Assembly (NCBI GenBank): GCA_017614995.1
Contig: JAGAAX010000010.1
Coordinates: 62,001-126,000, forward strand
Direction: 5' to 3'
DNA: 64,000 nt
DNA from: Spirochaetaceae bacterium
GTDB taxonomy: Bacteria > Spirochaetota > Spirochaetia > Treponematales > Treponemataceae
Part shown: positions 8,639 through 16,434 of the stretch, piece by piece
Layout of the letters: every line of letters begins with the position of its first letter
Numbering within the stretch: position 1 is the stretch's first letter
Translations under genes and position numbers: made by a program
Notes under the pieces: model-generated
Databases searched by the model: none
Told to the model about the DNA's origin: nothing
Seen by the model: only the letters and a program-made list of their open reading frames with translations

Positions 8639-9755
8639 TCAGACTAAGAAAAACATTTTGAAAAATCCGCTTGTGCAGTCTGTGCTTACGTCTTTGTTCT
8701 GCATTTTTGCAGGGCTTTTAATCGGCTTTATTGTTCTGCTGATAATTAACCCGAACGAGGCGGCAAAGGCTATAAGCGTAATTATCAAGAACTATTTTTG
8801 GTATACAAAGCCTGTAATGACAAAGCGCGCCTTGGGCACAACTCTTGTAAAGACCGCACCGCTTCTGATGTGCTCGCTTTCGGTTTTGTTTGCCTATAAG
8901 ACAGGGCTTTTCAACATTGGTGCGGCAGGGCAGTATGTTGCCGGAGCAGGTGTCGCAATGTATTTTGCGCTCAAACTCGGCGCACCATGGTATGTGTGCC
9001 TTGTGCTTGCGGTTCTCGCCGGTGCTTTTTTGGGTTCAATTTCAGGCTTTTTGAAGGCAAAGTGCAACGTAAACGAGGTTATCTCGTGCATAATGCTCAA
9101 CTGGATTTCGCTTTATTGCGTGAACATGCTTCTTTCTCCGGTTAAAGAGCCGACAAGTCCGCATGTTGTCGCGCTGCTTAACACCAACCCGAAAGGTGCG
9201 CTGCCTACACTTGGGCTTGGCGCGGTTTTCGGCAAAAACAAATACGTTACAGTCGCAATCATTCTTTCTGTGATTATGGCAGTATTAATCTGGATTCTGC
9301 TTGATAAGACAAAATTCGGCTATGAGCTGAAAGCCACCGGCTTGAACAAGCATGCGGCAAAATATTGCGGTATGAACGAAAACCGCAACATCATAGTTAC
9401 AATGGCTATTGCAGGCGGTCTTGCCGGAATGGGCGCGGCTTTTTATTACTTGAGCGGCTTTGAGCAGTGGTCGTGCTCTTCGACAAATCTTCCGGCTATG
9501 GGCTTTAACGGAATTGCTGCCGCGTTCTTGGGCGGGCTTCATCCGATTGGCGCAATCTTTTCGTCTTATTTTATTCAGCATATAACAGACGGCGGAACAC
9601 TCATCAACAAGTCGGTTTATTCTTCGCAGATTTCAGACTTGATTTCTTCTATAATTATCTATCTTTGCGGTTTTGTGCTTTTCTTAAAGACAATTCTTAA
9701 CGGAATTCTTGCCAAAAGAGAAAAAGAAACTGCAAACGCAAACGCAGGTGAATAA
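8631..9755 (+). CDS. Nucleoside ABC transporter permease 1 (NupP/YufP-like)
   Basis: 374 residues with about nine hydrophobic segments and the BPD_transp_2 signature (TGLFNIGAAGQYVAGA near residue 85, and LKATGLNKHAAKYCGMN preceding the cytoplasmic loop that contacts the ATPase). It overlaps the ATPase gene by 8 bases and is followed 9 bases later by the second permease, so the three are a coupled operon. It forms one half of the membrane channel. Confidence 0.92.
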   Translation: MSSQTKKNILKNPLVQSVLTSLFCIFAGLLIGFIVLLIINPNEAAKAISVIIKNYFWYTKPVMTKRALGTTLVKTAPLLMCSLSVLFAYKTGLFNIGAAGQYVAGAGVAMYFALKLGAPWYVCLVLAVLAGAFLGSISGFLKAKCNVNEVISCIMLNWISLYCVNMLLSPVKEPTSPHVVALLNTNPKGALPTLGLGAVFGKNKYVTVAIILSVIMAVLIWILLDKTKFGYELKATGLNKHAAKYCGMNENRNIIVTMAIAGGLAGMGAAFYYLSGFEQWSCSSTNLPAMGFNGIAAAFLGGLHPIGAIFSSYFIQHITDGGTLINKSVYSSQISDLISSIIIYLCGFVLFLKTILNGILAKREKETANANAGE

Positions 9756-9764
9756 GGAGAGTTT

Positions 9765-10703
9765 ATGCTTTTAATACAATATACTTTGATTTTTGCGGCT
9801 GTTCTTCTGCTTGTTGCACTTGGCGGCTATTTCAGCGAACATTCTGGCATTATCAACATCGGGCTTGAAGGCATTATGGTTATAGGCGCACTTGGCGGTG
9901 CTCTTGCCATGAACATGATGAGCCCGAAAACGCCTGCTTTTGTGATTATTCTGGTTGTGCTTCTGGTGAGCGTGCTCTTCGGTATGGTTTATTCGCTTAT
10001 GCTTGCCGTTGCTTCGATTAAGTTTAACGCTGACCAGACTTTGGTCGGTACGGCGATGAACCTTTTGGGCACAGCCGTTGCAACAGTTGTTGTTCGCGCC
10101 ATAAACATGAGCCGCAACGCTGACGATGTTTCGTCTACGGTAAAGTACATTGACCAAAAAAACGCGCTGATAATCCATATCGGCAGTTACGAATTCAACT
10201 GGTTTATCGTTGTTTCGGTAATTGCTCTTGTTGCGGCATATCTTGCACTTTACAAGACTAAGTTCGGCTTAAGGCTTATCGCTTGCGGCGAGCATCCTCA
10301 GGCGGCAGATTCTGTCGGAATTAACGTGTACAAAATGCGCTATGCCGGTGTGCTTATTTCCGGGGCGCTCGGCGGTTTGGGCGGCACAGCCTATATTACA
10401 GCCGGTGTAAGCCAGTGGAAATTTGAGAACGGTGTTGCAGGCTTCGGCTTTCTTGCTCTTGCTGTTATGATTTTCGGGCAGTGGAAGCCTACAAGAATTG
10501 CGCTTGCCGCGCTGCTTTTCGGTTTTTTCCGCGCGCTTTCAAATGTCTACACCGGCTATGACGTGCTTAAGGCATTGAATTTGCCGGGCACTGTCTATAA
10601 TATGCTCCCGTACATTATTTCGCTTATTGTGCTTGCGTTTACGTCTAAGCACTCAAAAGCACCTAAAGCCGAAGGCATTCCCTATGACAAAGGAATGCGC
10701 TGA
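9765..10703 (+). CDS. Nucleoside ABC transporter permease 2 (NupQ/YufQ-like)
   Basis: 312 residues with eight to nine hydrophobic segments. The family signature HSGIINIGLEGIMVIGA lies near residue 26, and LIACGEHPQAADSVGINVYKMR matches the coupling loop of this permease class. AAGGAG precedes the ATG by 5 bases. It is the other half of the nucleoside channel. The operon ends here; a REP-like hairpin (10712-10760) follows. Confidence 0.92.
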   Translation: MLLIQYTLIFAAVLLLVALGGYFSEHSGIINIGLEGIMVIGALGGALAMNMMSPKTPAFVIILVVLLVSVLFGMVYSLMLAVASIKFNADQTLVGTAMNLLGTAVATVVVRAINMSRNADDVSSTVKYIDQKNALIIHIGSYEFNWFIVVSVIALVAAYLALYKTKFGLRLIACGEHPQAADSVGINVYKMRYAGVLISGALGGLGGTAYITAGVSQWKFENGVAGFGFLALAVMIFGQWKPTRIALAALLFGFFRALSNVYTGYDVLKALNLPGTVYNMLPYIISLIVLAFTSKHSKAPKAEGIPYDKGMR

Positions 10704-10711
10704 TAAGCTTG

Positions 10712-10760
10712 TGTCATTCCCGCGCGTGCTTGAAGCTGCGCTGCAAGATGGACGCGGGAA
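10712..10760. repeat. REP-like hairpin (copy C)
   Basis: TGTCATTCCCGCG opens the element and the stem TTCCCGCG/CGCGGGAA (10717-10724 with 10753-10760) closes it. It begins with the same TGTCATT edge as copies A and B but has a different stem. Confidence 0.55.
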
Positions 10761-10786
10761 ACTGTTAAAAACTGAAAGGGGAAACT

Positions 10787-11026
10787 ATGACTTATAAGAC
10801 AAGCGGAACTTGTTCCACAAAAATTGATTTTGACGTAACTGACGGCATTGTGCACAACGTAAAATTTACAGGCGGCTGCAGCGGCAACACACAGGGCGTT
10901 TCTGCTCTTGTAGAGGGCATGAAAGTTGAGGACGTAATCAGCCGTCTTAAAGGCATACGCTGCGGTTTCAGACCGACAAGCTGCCCCGACCAGCTCGCCA
11001 AAGCCTTGGAAAGCTACAAAGGCTGA
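10787..11026 (+). CDS. Small TSCPD-domain protein (TIGR03905 type)
   Basis: 79 residues, nearly all one TSCPD domain. This domain also occurs at the C-terminus of some ribonucleotide reductases, and the name motif reads TSCPDQLAKAL near the end. Cys residues in GTCS, GGCSGN, RCGF and TSCPD are consistent with metal binding. The start is preceded by AAAGGGGA. No biochemical role is established for the stand-alone family as far as I know. The closeness to nucleoside uptake genes is suggestive only, since a REP element intervenes. Confidence 0.85.
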   Translation: MTYKTSGTCSTKIDFDVTDGIVHNVKFTGGCSGNTQGVSALVEGMKVEDVISRLKGIRCGFRPTSCPDQLAKALESYKG

Positions 11027-11078
11027 CGGGTTTGCGTTTGAGCAAATCTATGAATACAGCTTATACGGCAAACCCTGC

Positions 11079-11100
11079 AAGTTTTCGCTTGCGAAAACTT
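11079..11100. repeat. Type-2 structured repeat hairpin, copy 1
   Basis: A perfect 10-bp stem AAGTTTTCGC/GCGAAAACTT surrounds two bases, preceded by CGGCAAACCCTGC. The same flank and a similar hairpin occur at 12780-12802, and a third related hairpin lies at 18946-18970. The rest of 11027-11262 holds a decayed type-1 end and no gene. Confidence 0.6.
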
Positions 11101-11147
11101 GGGGGACGCTGATAAAACTTGATTTGTAGCTCTAACTAGACGCGTTC

Positions 11148-11200
11148 CCAGAATTCGACGAGAGCGGACTCTTGTCTTATGTAATTTCTGCTTATTTTTC
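11148..11200. repeat. Partial, decayed copy of the type-1 98-bp repeat (right end only)
   Basis: GAATTCGACGAGAG and GACTCTT followed by ATGTAATTTCTG match the right end and flank of the 19.1 kb copy (GAATTCGCCGAGAG, GGCTCTT, ATGTAGTTTCTG). The interior of the repeat is missing. Confidence 0.5.
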
Positions 11201-11262
11201 GTTAGGTTGCGTTTTTATTTTCCGATATTTAAAAAGTTATCTATTTATTAAAAGAGGATTCA

Positions 11263-12543
11263 ATGTACGAATATCTGATTGAAGGCGGCTTTCCGGTTAA
11301 GGGCACAATTAAAGCCAGCGGAAACAAAAATGCTGCGCTGCCTTGCATTGCCGCTGCTCTGCTTTCGGCTGAACCTGTCACACTTAAAAATATTCCTGAA
11401 ATCGAAGATGTCGGCGTAATGCTCGATATATTCAAGGCTCTTGGCGGAACAGTTAAAAAACAAGATTCAAATACATACGTTCTTCATGCTAAAGATATAA
11501 AAGAAAGTGAAATTCCTATAGAACATTCCAAAAAAATAAGGGCTTCAATTTTGTTTGCAGGACCGCTTGTTGCACGCACCGGCAAGGCAATTCTGCCGCC
11601 ACCGGGAGGCGACGTAATAGGCCGCCGCCGTCTTGATACGCATTTTCTTGCCTTGCAGGAACTTGGTGCACAGGTTTCTGTAAACGGAAGGTTCAAGTTT
11701 TCTGCGAACAAGCTGATTGGCGCGGACATTTTTCTTGATGAAGCATCTGTAACTGCAACAGAAAATGCCGTTATGGCGGCGGTTCTTGCCGAGGGCGAAA
11801 CGATAATTACAAATGCCGCAAGCGAGCCGCACGTTCAGGATGTCTGCAAAATGCTCAATGCAATGGGTGCAGAAATTACAGGCATCGGCTCTAATATTCT
11901 GACAATCAAAGGCGTTGCTTCGCTTCATGGCTGTGAATACGAAATCGGGCCTGATTACATGGAAATCGGCTCGTTTATCGGGCTTGCGGCGGCTACAAAA
12001 GGCTCAATTACAATTACCGGCGTAAACGCCCGCGACATGCGCCCTATAAAGCTTGCGTTCGGCAAGCTCGGCATTTCGTGGACAATTGAAGGCGATACGC
12101 TCACCGTTCATTCAGGTCAGCCTATGAAAGTAAACACCGACCTTGGCGGCATGATTCCAAAAATTGACGATTCGCCATGGCCGGGCTTCCCCCCAGATTT
12201 GACAAGCATTATGACTGTTGTTGCAACTCAGGTTGAGGGAACTGTGCTAATCCACGAGAAGATGTTCGAGTCGAGAATGTTCTTTGTTGACAAGCTTATC
12301 GGCATGGGCGCGCGCATTACGCTCTGCGACCCGCACCGCGCCGTTGTTTCCGGCCCGAGCAACCTTCATGGTTCTGAGCTTGTGTCGCCCGATGTGCGTG
12401 CAGGCATGGCTATGATAATTGCCGCAATGAGCGCGCATGGCGAAAGCGTAATCCGCAACGTCTATCAGGTTGAGCGTGGCTACGAACATTTGACCGAACG
12501 ACTTCAAAGCCTCGGCGCTCACATCGAACGCCGCACCGTTTAA
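11263..12543 (+). CDS. murA: UDP-N-acetylglucosamine 1-carboxyvinyltransferase (MurA) with Asp117
   Basis: 426 residues, full length. It transfers enolpyruvate from PEP to UDP-GlcNAc, the first committed step of peptidoglycan synthesis. Lys22 and Asn23 of the substrate site are present (SGNKNAALP). The mobile catalytic loop reads PPPGGDVIG, so the residue usually called Cys115 is Asp117. This replacement is known from Mycobacterium, Chlamydia and Borrelia MurA and makes the enzyme insensitive to fosfomycin. AAAGAGGA precedes the ATG by 6 bases. A hairpin at 12560-12592 probably ends the transcript. Confidence 0.95.
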   Translation: MYEYLIEGGFPVKGTIKASGNKNAALPCIAAALLSAEPVTLKNIPEIEDVGVMLDIFKALGGTVKKQDSNTYVLHAKDIKESEIPIEHSKKIRASILFAGPLVARTGKAILPPPGGDVIGRRRLDTHFLALQELGAQVSVNGRFKFSANKLIGADIFLDEASVTATENAVMAAVLAEGETIITNAASEPHVQDVCKMLNAMGAEITGIGSNILTIKGVASLHGCEYEIGPDYMEIGSFIGLAAATKGSITITGVNARDMRPIKLAFGKLGISWTIEGDTLTVHSGQPMKVNTDLGGMIPKIDDSPWPGFPPDLTSIMTVVATQVEGTVLIHEKMFESRMFFVDKLIGMGARITLCDPHRAVVSGPSNLHGSELVSPDVRAGMAMIIAAMSAHGESVIRNVYQVERGYEHLTERLQSLGAHIERRTV

Positions 12544-12559
12544 GCCAAATTTAGCAGAA

Positions 12560-12598
12560 AGCTTCAATTTGCCCAAAAAGCAGATTGAAGCTGCTTTT
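12560..12598 (+). terminator. Probable murA terminator
   Basis: A 9-bp stem AGCTTCAAT/ATTGAAGCT (12560-12568 with 12584-12592) is followed by GCTTTT. The T-run is short, so it is not a strong example. Confidence 0.5.
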
Positions 12599-12779
12599 CG
12601 CGATAGTTTTATCGTCCGTTGAAGTTCTTTCAGCGAAAAGTGCCGGAGTTTTTGTTTCACAAAAACTGCTTCACAAAACCGGCAGTCTTTGTATGCTTTT
12701 CCCATTTAGAGCCAAAATTCAAATGTCGGGTTTGCAACTGGGCATAATCTACAGAAAGAGATACATCGGCAAACCCTGC

Positions 12780-12802
12780 TAGTTTCCACTTCGCGAAAAC
12801 TA
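12780..12802. repeat. Type-2 structured repeat hairpin, copy 2
   Basis: The stem TAGTTT/AAACTA is flanked left by CGGCAAACCCTGC and right by GTACAATG. Compared with copy 1, the outer pair changed from A-T to T-A on both arms, a compensatory change. 12593-12779 holds no gene or other structure that I can support. Confidence 0.55.
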
Positions 12803-12822
12803 GAAAAGTTATGTACAATGTT

Positions 12823-13097
12823 CCATTTTGAACAAAATATCAAATGAAAATTGCCTGCTTTTCGCATTTTGGACGAAATATCAAATGAAATTTGTCTGCT
12901 TTTGCCATTTTGAGTGAAATTTCAAATGGAATTTGACTGCTTTTTGTATTTTGAACGAAAATTCATTTGAAATTTGCTTGCTTTTTGCATTTTGGGCAAA
13001 ATTTCATTTGAAATATGGCTACTAGTTTTATATCTAACGAAATTTCAAATGAAATTTACATATAATTCGATGTCCAATGAAATTTCAAATGAATTTT
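12823..13097. repeat. Seven-unit, 41-bp tandem array of 18-bp palindromes
   Basis: Seven near-palindromes of the form AAATTTCA-AA/TT-TGAAATTT start at 12835, 12876, 12917, 12958, 12999, 13040 and 13080. Spacing is 41, 41, 41, 41, 41 and 40 bases, about four helical turns. The 22-23-base linkers of the first four gaps resemble one another (TGCTTTT then ATTTTG), and the last two have diverged. The centre is AA in units 1-3, 6 and 7 and TT in units 4 and 5. The array ends 50 bases before the sialate-esterase start codon. It could be a multi-site operator or a protein-assembly platform. Confidence 0.9.
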
Positions 13098-13147
13098 AGG
13101 TGATTTTGCTGATTTAGGCGGATTTTGCAGGTTAGTATATTAAAAGC

Positions 13148-15211
13148 GTGAATAATTTATCTGTTTCTATGCTTTTTACGTCCGGCATGGTTTTGCAGCA
13201 AAATGCCGGTACAACAATTTCAGGCGGTGCTGCTGCCGGAACAACTGTAACAATTCAGTTTTGCAACAAAAAATATGAAACTGCCGTAAAAGACAGCGGA
13301 CGCTGGCGCATTACCGTAAATTGCGGAGAAGCCTGCACCGGCGAAACAATGGAAATAAGCTGCTCAAACGGCGATCGCATCTCTCTAAGCGATGTCTGCA
13401 TCGGCGAAGTCTGGCTTTGTTCAGGTCAGTCTAACATGCAGCTTCCAATGGACAGACTCCGCTACAAATTTCCGCAGGAAATGACCGCGCCCAAAAACGG
13501 AAAAATCCGCATGTTCACTGTGCCTATAAAAGTGCGCTACAACTCAAATTCTGAAGCAGCAGACGGCGTGCTTGATGAAGGCTCTGAATCCGGCGTTTCT
13601 GCGGAAAAGCCTGTATGGCAGGCAGCTTCAAGCGAAACAATCGCGGCTTTTTCGGGCAGCGGCTACTTTTTTGCAAAAACGCTCTCGGAAAAGCTCGGCG
13701 TAACAGTCGGAATAATTCTTGCGGCGCAGGGCGGTTCGCCTGTAACGTCATGGATGGGCGAAAAAAGCCTTGAAGCTTTTCCGGATTATGCGGAACGGCG
13801 CAAAAAGTGCCTTAGCGTAGCTTTCCGTAAAGAATTGAAAGAGCGCATAGAAGCAGGGCTTGAACGCTGGAACAGGCTTTGCAATGAGGGCGACACCGGC
13901 ACGCCGCAGAACTGGCACGAAAAGCCTTTTGAAAACGAAAAGACACTGAACCTGCCGGGCGAACTTGCGGACAAAAGCTTTGCAGGCGTAATCTGGCTTC
14001 AAAAAGAGATTGAACTTTCGGTGGAGCAGATTTCCGCTTTTAAAAAGAACGGTGCGTGGCTCTGGCTTGGTACTATCGTAGATCTTGATTTTGTCTGGGT
14101 GAACGGAACAAAAGTCGGAACAACATGGTACCTTTACCCGCCGCGGCGTTACCAAATTGACCCGGATTTATTGCACGAGGGCAAAAACCGCATTGCGGTG
14201 CGCGTTGTGTCGTCGGGCAGAAGCGGCGGCGCGCGTTTTATTCCGCTAAGACCTTACGCTCTCTTTTCGGGCGACATTATAAAAGACACAGACTGGCAGA
14301 AAGTCTTTGACACAGGTGCAGTCACCAAAGTTTACCAGCCGGATCTTCTAAAGCAAAAAATTGCTGACGGCGGTGTGTACATTAGCCTAGAAGGCGAGTG
14401 GCAGAGCCGCATAAGCTGTTCGGTAGAACCGAGAAGCGACGAGCATTTCTTTGAGTGGGAACCTTCAGCCTTATATTATGGAATGCTCGAGCAGTGTTTT
14501 GATTACGCTGTGAAAGGCGCAGTCTGGTATCAGGGCGAATCTAATGCAGAAAAATACGCCGAATATTCGGCTCTGCTTGAAAAAATGATAGAAGACTGGC
14601 GCGAACATTTTGTGCACTGTCCTAAAATGATAATGCCTTTTATCATTGCGGAACTTCCATGTTTTAATGACGTGAATCTGCTGACAGATAAATGCGACTG
14701 GGCATTTTTGCGCGAACAGCAGCATGACGCCGCTAAAAAGCTTGGTAATGCGGCTGTGGCTTCATTGATAGACTGCGGTGAATGGAATGAGCTTCACCCC
14801 GAAGACAAGGCGACTGTGGGACGGCGCTGTGCAGAGCAGGCTCTGCGCCTTGCTTATGGCGAACAGACTGCGCCGCTTGTGCCTAAAGCTGTGTCATGCA
14901 GCTTAAAAGACGGGGAAGCTATTGTTAATGTAGACTGCGGAAAAGACGTGCTTGTCTGCCACGCAAAAGAAATTTCGGGCTTTACCGCGCTTATAAAGCA
15001 GGGCGGCAAAAATGCGGTTGTGCCTTTAAAGGCAAAGCTTTTAGACGGCAGCACAATCCAAGTTGATTTGGCAGAAGCTTACGCGACCGACGCGGAAATT
15101 CTTGAGCTGCGCTATCTTTTTGTAGACTGTCCGCCTGAAGTAACGCTTTTCTCTAAAAACGGAAGCGTACCGCTTGAGCCTTTCAGGTTTACTTTAAGTT
15201 CTCAGGGTTAA
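13148..15211 (+). CDS. Sialate O-acetylesterase-like SGNH carbohydrate esterase
   Basis: 687 residues. The catalytic domain has the SGNH blocks WLCSGQSNMQLPM (Ser nucleophile, about residues 94-106) and GAVWYQGESNAEKY (about residue 460), as in sialate O-acetylesterases. A beta-sandwich-like insert (about residues 265-410, LWLGTIVDLDFVWVNG) separates them, as in family members that resemble glycosidase-linked jelly rolls. It should remove acetyl groups from acetylated sugars such as sialic acids or plant glycans. No signal peptide is visible, so it probably acts in the cytoplasm. The GTG at 13148 lacks a ribosome binding site but has TATATT (13136-13141) just upstream. It overlaps the convergent peptidase gene by 23 bases. 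Confidence 0.82.
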   Translation: MNNLSVSMLFTSGMVLQQNAGTTISGGAAAGTTVTIQFCNKKYETAVKDSGRWRITVNCGEACTGETMEISCSNGDRISLSDVCIGEVWLCSGQSNMQLPMDRLRYKFPQEMTAPKNGKIRMFTVPIKVRYNSNSEAADGVLDEGSESGVSAEKPVWQAASSETIAAFSGSGYFFAKTLSEKLGVTVGIILAAQGGSPVTSWMGEKSLEAFPDYAERRKKCLSVAFRKELKERIEAGLERWNRLCNEGDTGTPQNWHEKPFENEKTLNLPGELADKSFAGVIWLQKEIELSVEQISAFKKNGAWLWLGTIVDLDFVWVNGTKVGTTWYLYPPRRYQIDPDLLHEGKNRIAVRVVSSGRSGGARFIPLRPYALFSGDIIKDTDWQKVFDTGAVTKVYQPDLLKQKIADGGVYISLEGEWQSRISCSVEPRSDEHFFEWEPSALYYGMLEQCFDYAVKGAVWYQGESNAEKYAEYSALLEKMIEDWREHFVHCPKMIMPFIIAELPCFNDVNLLTDKCDWAFLREQQHDAAKKLGNAAVASLIDCGEWNELHPEDKATVGRRCAEQALRLAYGEQTAPLVPKAVSCSLKDGEAIVNVDCGKDVLVCHAKEISGFTALIKQGGKNAVVPLKAKLLDGSTIQVDLAEAYATDAEILELRYLFVDCPPEVTLFSKNGSVPLEPFRFTLSSQG

Positions 15212-16322
15212 GTCCTTCTAAAGACGGAAGCACAAAGCGGCCGTCTTTGCGGATAAGCACGTCGTCAAACCAGATTTCGCCGCCGCCGTATTCGGGGCGC
15301 TGAATCAGCACCAAATCCCAGTGAACGGCGCTTTTGTTGCCGTTGTCGCAGTCGTCGTAGCTGTTGCCCGGCGTAAAGTGGATTGAGCCTGAAATTTTCT
15401 CGTCGAACAGCGTTTCTTTCATCGGCGACAGAATGTATGGGTTTACGCCGAGCGCAAATTCACCGACAAAGCGCGCGCCGGCATCTGTGTCCAGCACCTT
15501 GTTTATGCGCTCGGTGTTGTTTGCGCTTGCTTTTACGATTTTTCCGTCTTTAAACTCAAAGCTGATATTTTCGTATAAGAAGCCGCCTTCAAGACTTTGC
15601 GTATTGTACGAGATTTTCCCGTTTACAGAATCTTTGACCGGCGCGGTGTAAACTTCGCCGTCAGGTATGTTGCATGCACCGTCGCATTTGATTGCAGGAA
15701 GCCCTTTTATAGAGAAGCTCAAATCTGTTCCGGCGCAGGTTTCAGTTGCCGGAGACACAATGCGCACTCTGTCAGTTTTTTCCATTAATTCAACGAGCGG
15801 ATCCATTGCCTTAGACATTTTTGCGTAGTCAAGGCAGCACACGTCAAAATAGAAATCTTCAAATGCTTCAAGGCTCATGCCCGAAAGCTGCGCCATTGCG
15901 GCAGTCGGCCAGCGCATAACAACCCAGCGTGTGTGGTTGAGCCTCTGCTGCATGTGCACAGGCTCGTAATAAAGCTTCTGGTACATGGCGGTTTTTTCAG
16001 CCGGCACGTCAGACTGCTCGTATAAATTCTGCATTGCCCTAAAACCGACAAAGCAGTTCATCTGCTTCATTTCGGAAAGCTCGATTTCAGCGCGTATTTT
16101 GAGCTGTTCCTCGGTAGCACCGAGCATAAGCTCTCTTTCAACTGAAATGTCTTTAAGCGAAACAAAAGGCATTCCGCCTGCTTTGTAAGTTGCGCGCACA
16201 AGTGCCTTGATAAAATCCGGCATCACGTTGTTATTCTGAATCAAAACTCTGTCACCGGGTTTTACCTTAATCGAATGGTTCACAATGTTTTGCGCAAGTA
16301 TGTCAATTCTAGGGTCTTTCAT
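15189..16322 (-). CDS. M29-family aminopeptidase (AmpS/PepS-like)
   Basis: 377 residues from the ATG at 16322, which follows GAGAG; an upstream in-frame extension runs into REP copy B and is rejected. The N-terminal domain and the C-terminal metal domain are both present. Expected di-metal ligands of thermophilic M29 enzymes can be placed: Glu in DGEVYTAPV, Glu in VGEFALGVNP, His and Tyr in GSIHFTPGNSY, and His and Asp in VHWDLV. No signal peptide is seen. It should trim peptides in the cytoplasm alongside PepT. Its 3' end overlaps the sialate-esterase gene by 23 bases on the other strand. Confidence 0.88.
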   Translation of the reverse strand: MKDPRIDILAQNIVNHSIKVKPGDRVLIQNNNVMPDFIKALVRATYKAGGMPFVSLKDISVERELMLGATEEQLKIRAEIELSEMKQMNCFVGFRAMQNLYEQSDVPAEKTAMYQKLYYEPVHMQQRLNHTRWVVMRWPTAAMAQLSGMSLEAFEDFYFDVCCLDYAKMSKAMDPLVELMEKTDRVRIVSPATETCAGTDLSFSIKGLPAIKCDGACNIPDGEVYTAPVKDSVNGKISYNTQSLEGGFLYENISFEFKDGKIVKASANNTERINKVLDTDAGARFVGEFALGVNPYILSPMKETLFDEKISGSIHFTPGNSYDDCDNGNKSAVHWDLVLIQRPEYGGGEIWFDDVLIRKDGRFVLPSLEGLNPENLK

Positions 16323-16361
16323 GTTTTCTGCTCTCAAAAAGCTTGTATTATATGGCAGCCA

Positions 16362-16429
16362 TGTCATTATCGGGCTTGACCCGATAATCTGGCGAGCTTG
16401 AGATTGCCGTATCGAGTACGGCAATGACA
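16362..16429. repeat. REP-like element, two adjacent hairpins (copy B, inverted relative to copy A)
   Basis: TGTCATTATCGGGC...GACCCGATAATCT is followed by AGATTGCCGTATC...GTACGGCAATGACA. It is essentially the reverse complement of copy A at 2710-2773, and sits between tex and the M29 peptidase gene. Confidence 0.75.
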
Positions 16430-16434
16430 CAGAC

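Noticed and set aside
12823-13097. CRISPR-like array (regular repeats with equal spacers)
   Set aside because: The linkers of the first five units resemble one another, the repeats are only 18 bp and AT-palindromic, unit spacing is 41 bp and no cas gene is present.
16323-16430. N-terminal extension of the M29 aminopeptidase
   Set aside because: The extra codons run through REP-like copy B, and the internal ATG has its own ribosome site.
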